Part shown: piece by piece, positions 1-6,330 of the stretch
Position numbering within the stretch: the stretch's first letter is position 1
Layout: each line of letters starts with the position of its first letter
Source of the DNA: Candidatus Equinaster intestinalis
Lineage (GTDB): Bacteria; Bacillota_A; Clostridia; Oscillospirales; Acutalibacteraceae
Direction: 5' to 3'
Length of the DNA stretch: 9,393 bases
Assembly: GCA_018065375.1 (NCBI GenBank)
Contig: JAGHTJ010000148.1
Location: 1-9,393 of the forward strand
Made by a program: the position numbers and the translations under genes
Notes under the pieces: generated by a model
Seen by the model: the letters and a program-made list of their open reading frames with translations, nothing else
Database searches by the model: none
Told to the model about the DNA's origin: nothing

Positions 1-363
1 ATGTTTTTACCGAAACCCGAAATTTATCCGATAAAATTGTTATATTTACTTGCAAGTATTGTAATAATAGGTATTGGAGTTTACATTTATTTAAAACCGC
101 AGTTGGTACCTATGCCGGCTGAAGGTCTTGCAGGTGCTATTTCGCAGGTTTCCGGCAAAAAATTCGGCAACTGCAAAACAATAGTTGATGTAAGCATGAT
201 AACCGTTGCACTTATACTGCAGTTTGTGGTTATTGCGATTGACGGTTGGGACACCTTTGATTTTAACACCCTTATTGTTCGCGAAGGCACAATCCTTTCG
301 GCAATATGTGTAGGTCAGGTAGTTAAATTTTTAAATAAAATCACAACAAAAAAGAAGGATTGA
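1..363 (+). CDS. YczE/DUF6198-type integral membrane protein, 3' part (5' end cut by the window)
   Basis: The visible 120 residues form about three hydrophobic segments (roughly residues 11-30, 61-82 and 92-110) and end in a basic tail, KITTKKKD. The pattern LKPQLVPMPAEGL near residues 32-43 and VREGTILSAICVGQVVKF near 93-110 resembles the C-terminal half of the YczE/YitT-like DUF6198 membrane proteins, which from memory are around 200-230 residues. I therefore think the gene starts upstream of base 1. The ATG at base 1 is more likely an internal Met, since its context (FLPKPE before a membrane helix) looks like a mid-protein loop. Biochemical function of the family is not established; a transport role is only supposed. 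The stop at 361-363 lies 2 bases before the next start, and the gene's last codons contain the next gene's ribosome binding site, so the two are probably co-expressed. Confidence 0.7.
   Translation: MFLPKPEIYPIKLLYLLASIVIIGIGVYIYLKPQLVPMPAEGLAGAISQVSGKKFGNCKTIVDVSMITVALILQFVVIAIDGWDTFDFNTLIVREGTILSAICVGQVVKFLNKITTKKKD
353..358 (+). promoter_or_regulatory. Ribosome binding site that fixes the paaK-like start at ATG 366
   Basis: AGAAGG lies 7 bases before ATG 366 but only 1 base before the in-frame TTG 360. Only the ATG has workable spacing, so the protein starts MAVRHE. The site is inside the last codons of the upstream membrane-protein gene. Confidence 0.75.
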
Positions 364-365
364 AA

Positions 366-1676
366 ATGGCGGTAAGACACGAGATAATTGAAAAAATGCC
401 GATTACCGAACTGAAAAAGTTGCAGGGAGAACGCCTTGTATCGCAGGTTAAACGCTGTTATGACAGGGTTGAATGCTTCCGCAACCGTATGGATGAAATC
501 GGACTCAAGCCCGAAGACATCAAGGGCATTGAAGATATTTCAAAGCTTCCGTTTTCCTATAAAAAGGATTTGAGAGACTATTATCCTTACGGTCTTTTCG
601 CCGAGCCGATGGAAAATGTTGTTCGCGTTCACGCTTCAAGCGGAACTACCGGCAAAAGAATAGTAGTTGGCTACACCGAAAAAGACCTCGAAATGTGGGC
701 AGACTGTATCGCAAGAATGCTTACCGAGCTTGGTGTAACCAATAAGGATATTATTCAGATTTCATTCGGATACGGTCTTTTTACCGGCGGCTTCGGTGCT
801 CATTCAGGCGCTGAAAAGATTGGCGCAACGGTTGTTCCGATGTCTACCGGAAATACCGCTTTGCAAATTCAAACAATGATAGATTTCGGCGTTACGGTAC
901 TTTTCTGCACACCGTCTTATGCTATGTATCTTGCCGAAGAAATCGAAAAAGCCGGCGTTAAAGACCAGATTAAAATTCACACCGTAATATGCGGTGCAGA
1001 GCCGTGGTCCGAAAATATGCGCGAAAAAATCGAGGAATGCTTCGGAGTTAAGGCATACGATATTTACGGACTTTCCGAGGTTTTGGGACCCGGTGTTGCC
1101 TGCGAATGCAGATACCAGGCTGGCATGCACGTTTGGGAAGACAATTTCATAGTTGAAATAATCGACCCCGAAACCGGTGAACCGCTTCCCGAGGGTTCTA
1201 CGGGAGAGCTGGTTTTCACCTCTCTTACAAAAGAGGCGTTTCCGGTAATCCGCTACAGAACGAGGGATATTTGTTCCCACATTCCCGAAAAATGTAAATG
1301 CGGAAGAACACATATCCGTATGCGCAAGCCCAGCGGACGTACCGATGATATGCTGATTATCCGCGGTGTAAATGTATTTCCGTCACAAATTGAGGAGGTT
1401 CTTCTCAATGTTTGCGGCAAGGAAATTACGCCAAACTATCAGATAGTGCTTGACCGCGTAAACAATACCGATACCTTCGATATTAACGTTGAAATGAGCG
1501 AAGCATTCTTCACCGATGATATTAAGTCGATTGAAAGACTTGAAAGAAGCATCGTTGAGCAGCTGCGCAATACACTCGGTATCGGAGCAAAAGTGCATCT
1601 TGTAAACCCAAAATCAATTATCCGAAGTGAAGGCAAGGCCAAGAGGGTAATAGATAACCGCATCGGTAAAATTTAG
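366..1676 (+). CDS. paaK: Phenylacetate-CoA ligase family enzyme (AMP-forming aryl/acyl acid:CoA ligase)
   Basis: This 436-residue protein belongs to the ANL adenylating superfamily, PaaK branch, and has the usual length. Visible motifs in order: the nucleotide-binding loop SSGTTGK (91-97), YDIYGLSE (231-238), GELVFT (280-285), YRTRD (297-301), the hinge region GRTDDMLIIRG (324-334), and the C-terminal GKAKRVID with the likely catalytic Lys 424. Cysteine pairs at 246/248 and 310/312 resemble those commonly seen in anaerobe PaaK homologues and may bind metal. The family activates phenylacetate or similar aryl acids to AMP-intermediates and then CoA thioesters in the cytoplasm. The true substrate (phenylacetate, indoleacetate or another acid) is not readable here. 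It follows the membrane-protein gene by 2 bases and precedes an ACT protein by 18. Family assignment is secure; pathway role is inference. Confidence 0.92.
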   Translation: MAVRHEIIEKMPITELKKLQGERLVSQVKRCYDRVECFRNRMDEIGLKPEDIKGIEDISKLPFSYKKDLRDYYPYGLFAEPMENVVRVHASSGTTGKRIVVGYTEKDLEMWADCIARMLTELGVTNKDIIQISFGYGLFTGGFGAHSGAEKIGATVVPMSTGNTALQIQTMIDFGVTVLFCTPSYAMYLAEEIEKAGVKDQIKIHTVICGAEPWSENMREKIEECFGVKAYDIYGLSEVLGPGVACECRYQAGMHVWEDNFIVEIIDPETGEPLPEGSTGELVFTSLTKEAFPVIRYRTRDICSHIPEKCKCGRTHIRMRKPSGRTDDMLIIRGVNVFPSQIEEVLLNVCGKEITPNYQIVLDRVNNTDTFDINVEMSEAFFTDDIKSIERLERSIVEQLRNTLGIGAKVHLVNPKSIIRSEGKAKRVIDNRIGKI

Positions 1677-1694
1677 AATTTCGGAGGAATTTTT

Positions 1695-2126
1695 ATGATT
1701 ATAAATCAGTTATCCGTTTTTTTGGAAAATAAACCCGGCAGACTCTATGCGGCAGTTGATGTTTTGGCAAAAAACAATATTGATATAAGCGCTTTATCCC
1801 TTGCAGATACATCTGAATTCGGAATTTTAAGACTTATTGTAAACGATTTCGATAAGGCACGCGAGGTTTTGCGCGAATCGGGAGTTATAGTAAAAAGAAA
1901 TCATGTTATCGCGGTGGCTATGAACGACAAACCGGGCGGTATGGTTGATATACTGAAGCTGCTCTCCGAAAACAATATGAGCATCGAATATATGTATGCC
2001 TGTGTCGGTAAAATTACGGGAAAAGCACTTATGGTAATTCGTATTGATGATTATGAGCAGGCAGAAAAGGTACTTTTAGATGCCGGATACGGTGAGGTAA
2101 ATCCCGCCGATATTTACAGGCTTTAA
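1695..2126 (+). CDS. Tandem ACT-domain protein, probable amino acid sensor
   Basis: The 143-residue protein consists almost only of two ACT domains, about residues 1-66 and 69-136. Each has the ligand-loop signature: ENKPGRL (11-17) and NDKPGGM (77-83), with beta-alpha-beta spacing after it. There is no catalytic or DNA-binding domain. ACT domains usually bind small ligands, most often amino acids, at dimer interfaces. Stand-alone tandem ACT proteins are frequent neighbours of PaaK-type ligases in anaerobes and archaea, so a role in sensing an aromatic or branched amino acid is plausible but inferred. The start is supported by GGAGG at 1683-1687, 7 bases before ATG. The downstream aminotransferase begins 13 bases after its stop, so the two are in one operon. 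Confidence 0.88.
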   Translation: MIINQLSVFLENKPGRLYAAVDVLAKNNIDISALSLADTSEFGILRLIVNDFDKAREVLRESGVIVKRNHVIAVAMNDKPGGMVDILKLLSENNMSIEYMYACVGKITGKALMVIRIDDYEQAEKVLLDAGYGEVNPADIYRL

Positions 2127-2139
2127 TGGAGGAATTAAA

Positions 2140-3330
2140 ATGGAATACAATATTTCAAACCGTATGAGTAAAATGCGCGGTTCCGCAATTCGTGAAATTT
2201 TTAAATATACTTCGGACCCGTCGGTTATATCTTTAGCGGGCGGAAATCCCGCGCCCGAGCTTTTCCCGAATGAGCAGTTGGCTGAAATAGCAAAGGAAAT
2301 GCTTATAAATGAGCCGGTTTTATCCTTGCAGTATGGTATATCGGAGGGATATGTTCCGCTTCGCAATGCCATCAAAGAAAGGCTTAAAAGAATTGAAAAT
2401 ATCGGAACTGAAGATGACGAACTGATTGTGGTTTCGGGCGGTCAGCAGGGAATAGAGCTCTCAATTAAAGTTTTTATGAACGAGGGAGATACCGTAATTG
2501 TTGAGGAGCCGAGCTTTATCGGCGCTACCAATGCTTTCCGTTCTTACGGAGCAAATCTCGTGGGCGTTCCGGTGGAAAGTGACGGTATGAACATCGAAAT
2601 TCTTGAGCAGAAGCTTAAAGAAAACAAAAATGTTCGCATCATATACACAATTCCCACCTTCCAAAACCCGATGGGCGTTACAATGAGCATTGAAAAACGC
2701 AAACAGGTTTATGAACTCGCTAAAAAATACGGTGTTCTCATTTTGGAGGACAACCCCTACGGTGAGCTTACATTTGACGGTGTTAAAACCCCCACAATTA
2801 AGTCGATGGACACCGATGGTATAGTAATTTACAGCGGTTCATTTTCGAAAATACTCGCTCCGGGACTTCGTCTCGGTTATCTCTGCGCAAATAAGCAGAT
2901 TATTCAAAAGATTGTTATTGCAAAGCAGGTTTCGGATGTACATACGGCAATGCTTCCGCAACTTTTGGCAAGCGAGTATTTAAAGCGCTACAGTATCGAT
3001 GATGCAATCGTTAAAATGCGTGAAAATTACGCTCATAAGTGCTCCACAATGCTTAATGCAATAGAGGAGTATTTCCCGAAGGACACCTACTTCACACGCC
3101 CCGGCGGCGGTCTCTTTATCTGGTGTGATTTAGGTCACGGCGTTGATACCTTTGAGCTTTCGAAAAAGGCGATTGAAAACAAGGTAGCCTATGTACCGGG
3201 CAATACTTTTATGACCGATATGGATAAACCATGCAGTACCTTAAGACTTAACTATTCTACGATGTCGGACGAAAAAATCATCGAGGGTATTAAGCGTTTG
3301 GGAACTGTTTTTGCTGACGCTATTAAATAA
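2140..3330 (+). CDS. PLP-dependent aminotransferase, fold type I (2-aminoadipate/MocR-type aminotransferase clade)
   Basis: The 396-residue protein has full aminotransferase class I/II length. Visible signatures are GGNPAPELFP near the N-terminus (34-43), PTFQNPMG (172-179) with the PLP-ring Asn 176, EDNPYGEL (203-210) with Asp 204 and Tyr 207, and SGSFSKILAPGLRLGY (232-247) with Schiff-base Lys 237 and phosphate-binding Arg 244. LRLNYS contains Arg 369, expected to bind the substrate carboxylate. The PTFQNPMG and SFSKILAPGLRLGY combination is typical of the LysN/2-aminoadipate group and of aromatic or branched-chain aminotransferases of anaerobes, rather than HisC or AspC. There is no GntR DNA-binding domain, so it is not a MocR regulator. 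GGAGG at 2128-2132 supports ATG 2140. It is the last gene before a strong terminator. The amino acid substrate is unknown; context with the PaaK-like ligase suggests conversion of an amino acid to a 2-oxo acid. Confidence 0.9.
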   Translation: MEYNISNRMSKMRGSAIREIFKYTSDPSVISLAGGNPAPELFPNEQLAEIAKEMLINEPVLSLQYGISEGYVPLRNAIKERLKRIENIGTEDDELIVVSGGQQGIELSIKVFMNEGDTVIVEEPSFIGATNAFRSYGANLVGVPVESDGMNIEILEQKLKENKNVRIIYTIPTFQNPMGVTMSIEKRKQVYELAKKYGVLILEDNPYGELTFDGVKTPTIKSMDTDGIVIYSGSFSKILAPGLRLGYLCANKQIIQKIVIAKQVSDVHTAMLPQLLASEYLKRYSIDDAIVKMRENYAHKCSTMLNAIEEYFPKDTYFTRPGGGLFIWCDLGHGVDTFELSKKAIENKVAYVPGNTFMTDMDKPCSTLRLNYSTMSDEKIIEGIKRLGTVFADAIK

Positions 3331-3335
3331 ATTAC

Positions 3336-3375
3336 AGAACGGAATACTGAAAAATCAGTATTTCGTTCTTTTTTT
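3336..3375 (+). terminator. Rho-independent terminator of the paaK-ACT-aminotransferase operon
   Basis: A 15-bp stem pairs AGAACGGAATACTGA (3336-3350) with TCAGTATTTCGTTCT (3355-3369) around an AAAA loop. The only non-Watson-Crick pair is G3342-T3363 (G-U). Seven T's follow (3369-3375, the first closing the stem). It begins 5 bases after the aminotransferase stop. The opposite strand lacks a comparable U-run, so it acts on the + strand only. Confidence 0.95.
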
Positions 3376-3406
3376 GCTTAAAATAGGTTATTTTACCAAA
3401 TATTTA

Positions 3407-3436
3407 TTGACAAATTATACGTTTTGGCTGTAAAAT
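3407..3436 (+). promoter_or_regulatory. Sigma-A type promoter of the his operon
   Basis: A perfect -35 TTGACA (3407-3412) and a -10 TAAAAT (3431-3436) are separated by 18 bases. Transcription would begin near 3443, giving a leader of about 40 nt before ATG 3482. It sits just after the terminator and before the first his gene, as expected. A second, weaker pair (TTGGCT 3424-3429, GATAAT 3448-3453, also 18 apart) overlaps it. Confidence 0.85.
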
Positions 3437-3454
3437 ATTTTATTATGGATAATA

Positions 3455-3470
3455 TTATATAATTATATAA
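3455..3470 (+). repeat. Perfect 16-bp palindrome in the his leader, possible operator
   Basis: TTATATAATTATATAA is its own reverse complement over all 16 bases, centred between 3462 and 3463. It lies about 12 to 27 bases after the predicted transcription start and abuts the Shine-Dalgarno (3469-3475). It contains only A and T, so chance is a real alternative in so AT-rich a region. A smaller inverted repeat, TATTAT-GG-ATAATA (3441-3454), lies directly upstream, over the predicted start of transcription. Confidence 0.45.
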
Positions 3471-3481
3471 AGGAGCCTAAA

Positions 3482-5053
3482 ATGCAGATTAACGATTCGG
3501 TTTTGCAAAACAGTGAAAAAATCATTTTTTCTCTTCGCGAGCTCTACGCATCATTCGGTTACACTCCGTACCGTATGGGTAAATTTGAGGAATATGATTT
3601 ATATGCAAATAATAAGGACTTTTTGGTTTCGGATAACGTAATTACCTTTACGGATAATTCGGGCAAGCTTATGGCATTAAAGCCCGATGTTACGCTTTCG
3701 ATAATTAAAAATTCATCTGTATCGCATAACGAAACTCAAAAGGTTTTCTATAACGAGAACGTTTACCGCAAATCAAAAAGCACCGATTCCTTTAAGGAAA
3801 TTATGCAGGTGGGCGTTGAATGCTTCGGCAAAGTGGGAAAAGACGAAATCTGCGAGGTTATAACCCTTGCCGCGAACAGTCTTAAAAAGCTTTCGGGCGA
3901 TGCAATTCTTGCCGTTTCCGATTTAAGCATCATTACATCTTTGGTTGATTCGCTCTGCTTAAAATCCGATGTCGTTAAAAAGCTTTACAATGCAATCGGT
4001 GAAAAAAATCTGCACGAAATTGATTTAATCTGCAACGAATGTGAAAACAAAAGCAAGGTTGAAGCTCTTAAAAAACTTATTAGCATAAACGGAAAAATAG
4101 AGGCGGTTTTACCGATACTTAAAGAGTTATCGGCCGACCTTGATACCGAAGCATACGCTAACTTTACAGAGGTTTTAAAGGTCCTCACAAGCTCCGAAAT
4201 GGAATCCTCGATAAATATTGACTTTTCGGTAATCGGCAACACAAGCTACTATAACGGCATTATTTTCAACGGTTTTATACGTGATTTGCCAGATAAGGTT
4301 CTTTCGGGCGGGCAGTATGATTGCCTGATGCAGAAATTCGATAATAAATCCTCTGCGATAGGTTTTGCCGTTTATATGGACCTGCTTGACAGACTTTCCG
4401 AAGACACTCAAAATGATGACGGTTATCTCAATATCGCATTACCGAAAGGCAGGCTCGGTGAAAAGGTTTACGATATTTTCGCTAAAGCGGGATATGAATG
4501 TCCGCAACTTTTAGAGCAGGGAAGAAAGCTTATTTTCGAAAACGATGAGAAGAAACTGCGTTATTTCTGGGTAAAGCCTTCGGACGTTGCAATCTATGTT
4601 GAGCGCGGTGCCGCCGATATAGGTGTTGCGGGAAAGGATATTCTTCTTGAATATTCACCCGAGGTTTACGAACTTTTGGACCTTAAAAAGGGTAAATGCC
4701 GTATGGCGGTTGCCGCTCCTAACGGATTCGAGGACGATACATCAAAAACCCTGCGGGTTGCCACAAAGTTTTCAAATATAGCAAAAAGCTATTATATGTC
4801 GAAAGGCAGAGACATTGATATTATACATTTGAACGGTTCTATCGAAATCGCGCCGATTTTAAAACTTTCGGACGTAATCGTAGATATTGTGGAAACCGGA
4901 ACAACCCTTAAAGAAAACAATCTTTCGGTATTTGAAGAGGTTGTGCCGATAAGTGCAAGACTGATTTCAAATAAATCGAGTTATAAATTCAAGGCTGCAA
5001 AAATAGAAGAAATCACCAAAAACATTAAAGCCATAACGGAGGAAGAGCAATGA
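3482..5053 (+). CDS. hisZG: Fused HisZ-HisG: ATP phosphoribosyltransferase, regulatory and catalytic subunits in one chain
   Basis: The 523-residue protein joins two normally separate subunits. Residues 1 to about 305 are HisZ, a histidyl-tRNA-synthetase paralogue: LKPDVTLSI (67-75), VFYNENVYR (88-96), YYNGIIFNGF (256-265), GGQYD (276-280) and SAIGFAVYMDLLD (291-303). Two arginines used by true HisRS appear replaced (RxRQF-type Arg by Lys 105; the YYxR-type Arg by Gly 259), and there is no anticodon domain, so it should not charge tRNA. After an acidic linker (306-314), residues 315-523 are short-form HisG: LNIALPKGRLGEK (316-328), the ERGAADIGVAGKDIL region (374-388) and the PRPP loop DIVETGTTL (468-476). 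HisG lacks the C-terminal regulatory domain, as expected when HisZ is present. The enzyme joins ATP and PRPP to phosphoribosyl-ATP, the committed and usually histidine-inhibited step. AAAGGAG (3469-3475) supports ATG 3482. Its stop overlaps hisD by 4 bases. Confidence 0.93.
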   Translation: MQINDSVLQNSEKIIFSLRELYASFGYTPYRMGKFEEYDLYANNKDFLVSDNVITFTDNSGKLMALKPDVTLSIIKNSSVSHNETQKVFYNENVYRKSKSTDSFKEIMQVGVECFGKVGKDEICEVITLAANSLKKLSGDAILAVSDLSIITSLVDSLCLKSDVVKKLYNAIGEKNLHEIDLICNECENKSKVEALKKLISINGKIEAVLPILKELSADLDTEAYANFTEVLKVLTSSEMESSINIDFSVIGNTSYYNGIIFNGFIRDLPDKVLSGGQYDCLMQKFDNKSSAIGFAVYMDLLDRLSEDTQNDDGYLNIALPKGRLGEKVYDIFAKAGYECPQLLEQGRKLIFENDEKKLRYFWVKPSDVAIYVERGAADIGVAGKDILLEYSPEVYELLDLKKGKCRMAVAAPNGFEDDTSKTLRVATKFSNIAKSYYMSKGRDIDIIHLNGSIEIAPILKLSDVIVDIVETGTTLKENNLSVFEEVVPISARLISNKSSYKFKAAKIEEITKNIKAITEEEQ

Positions 5054-6330
5054 TTAAGATTTTAAAATACGGTGAAGTTAAAAATGACGAAATTTTCGCT
5101 CGAACCGAGCCTACCGTTAATGTTGAGGACATTGTTTCCGAAATTATAGAAAATGTTAAACAAAACGGTGATAAGGCACTTTTCCAATACTGCGAAAAGT
5201 TTGATAAGGCAAAGCTTACGAGCCTTTTGGTAAGCAAAGAGGAAATTGACGAAGCGGTGAATTCAGTTGAACCCAAATTCCTCGAAATACTTGAAAAGGC
5301 CGCAAATAATATAAGAAAATTCCACGAAAAGCAAAAGAGAAACAGCTTTATTATAAACGATGAGGACGGCATAGTTATCTATCAAAAGGTTTTACCGGTA
5401 GATAGGGCAGGTCTTTATGTACCGGGCGGTACTGCGGCATATCCCTCAACCGTGCTTATGGACGCTATTCCGGCTAAAATTGCGGGAGTAAAAGACGTTG
5501 TAATGGTAACTCCTCCGAATTCCGAAGGTAAAGTAAACCCGGTAATTCTCGCCGCCGCAAGGGTTGCGGGAGTTGATAAAATATTCAAGGTCGGCGGTGC
5601 GCAGGCGATAGCCGCTTTGGCTTACGGCACCGAAAGTATACCGAAGGTTGATAAAATCGTAGGTCCCGGCAATGCCTTTGTTGCAGAAGCAAAAAAGCAG
5701 GTTTTCGGCAAGGTTTCGATTGATATGATTGCAGGACCGAGCGAAATTCTCGTTGTGGCTGACGGTAAATCAAATCCGCGTTTTGTTGCCGCTGATTTGC
5801 TCTCCCAGGCAGAGCACGATAAAATGGCATCGGCTGTTTTGGTTACGGATAATCTGTCCCTTGCCGAAGCTGTAAGCGAAGAGCTTGAAAAACAAATTCC
5901 CATGCTTTTAAGACACGAAATTGCAAGAGCATCTATTGATAACAACGGCAAAATCATTGTTGCCGAGGACCTTATGAACGCCATAGAAATTGCCAACGAA
6001 ATCGCTCCCGAGCATCTCGAGCTTTGTGTTGATAATCCGTTTGATTATGCAGATAAAATACGTCATGCAGGCTCGGTATTTATGGGAAGATATTGCCCCG
6101 AAGCCTTGGGAGATTACTTTGCGGGTCCCAACCACACACTACCAACAAGCGGAACGGCTAAATTTTCAAGCCCGCTTTCGGTAGACGATTTTGTTAAAAA
6201 GACACAGTACACCTATTATACCGAAAAGGCACTTTCAGCGGTTGCCGATGATGTTGCATTCTTTGCAACCAAAGAAGGTCTTACCGCTCATGCAAAGAGC
6301 GCGGTTATAAGAACGGAGGATAAAAAGTGA
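5050..6330 (+). CDS. hisD: Histidinol dehydrogenase
   Basis: The 426-residue enzyme has full family length and carries out the last two steps of histidine synthesis, the NAD-dependent four-electron oxidation of histidinol to histidine. Conserved blocks are GLYVPGGTAAYPSTVLM (121-137), GGAQAIAALAYGT (182-194), VGPGNAFVAEAK (204-215), AGPSEILVVAD (228-238), SQAEHD (252-257), EIAPEHLEL (317-325) and GPNHTLPTSGTAKFSSPLSV (359-378). By alignment to the family, Gln 253, His 256, Asp 355 and His 414 (in LTAHAKSA) are the zinc ligands and Glu 321/His 322 the catalytic pair; all are present. The start ATG overlaps the hisZG stop in ATGA and is preceded by GGAGG at 5038-5042. No sign of truncation or frameshift. 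Confidence 0.98.
   Translation: MIKILKYGEVKNDEIFARTEPTVNVEDIVSEIIENVKQNGDKALFQYCEKFDKAKLTSLLVSKEEIDEAVNSVEPKFLEILEKAANNIRKFHEKQKRNSFIINDEDGIVIYQKVLPVDRAGLYVPGGTAAYPSTVLMDAIPAKIAGVKDVVMVTPPNSEGKVNPVILAAARVAGVDKIFKVGGAQAIAALAYGTESIPKVDKIVGPGNAFVAEAKKQVFGKVSIDMIAGPSEILVVADGKSNPRFVAADLLSQAEHDKMASAVLVTDNLSLAEAVSEELEKQIPMLLRHEIARASIDNNGKIIVAEDLMNAIEIANEIAPEHLELCVDNPFDYADKIRHAGSVFMGRYCPEALGDYFAGPNHTLPTSGTAKFSSPLSVDDFVKKTQYTYYTEKALSAVADDVAFFATKEGLTAHAKSAVIRTEDKK

Noticed and set aside
360..365. TTG 360 as the start of the PaaK-like ligase.
   Set aside because: Only 1 base from the Shine-Dalgarno and overlapping the upstream stop; ATG 366 has proper 7-base spacing.
804..1313. Long open frame on the - strand (169 codons) inside the ligase gene.
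   Set aside because: Its translation shows no family motif and it lies wholly opposite a well-conserved coding region; it is a codon-bias shadow.
2140..3330. MocR-type transcription regulator, because of similarity of the aminotransferase domain.
   Set aside because: The protein begins directly with the aminotransferase fold; no GntR winged-helix region is present.
3424..3453. Second promoter, TTGGCT and GATAAT 18 bases apart.
   Set aside because: Poorer match than the overlapping TTGACA/TAAAAT pair; kept only as an alternative.
3376..3481. T-box riboswitch or histidine leader peptide before the his operon.
   Set aside because: Only about 40 nt lie between the predicted transcription start and the ATG, with no T-box sequence, no His-rich leader ORF and no second terminator.
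3482..4396. Histidyl-tRNA synthetase rather than HisZ.
   Set aside because: Key aminoacylation arginines are replaced, the anticodon domain is absent, and it is fused to HisG at the head of a his operon.
5025..5372. Open frame on the - strand across the hisZG-hisD junction.
   Set aside because: Hydrophobic/serine-rich translation typical of antisense to Lys/Glu-rich coding DNA; no recognised domain.
5622..5996. Open frame on the - strand (124 codons) inside hisD.
   Set aside because: Low-complexity Ser/Ala-rich translation, opposite conserved HisD motifs, no ribosome binding site of the strength seen elsewhere here.
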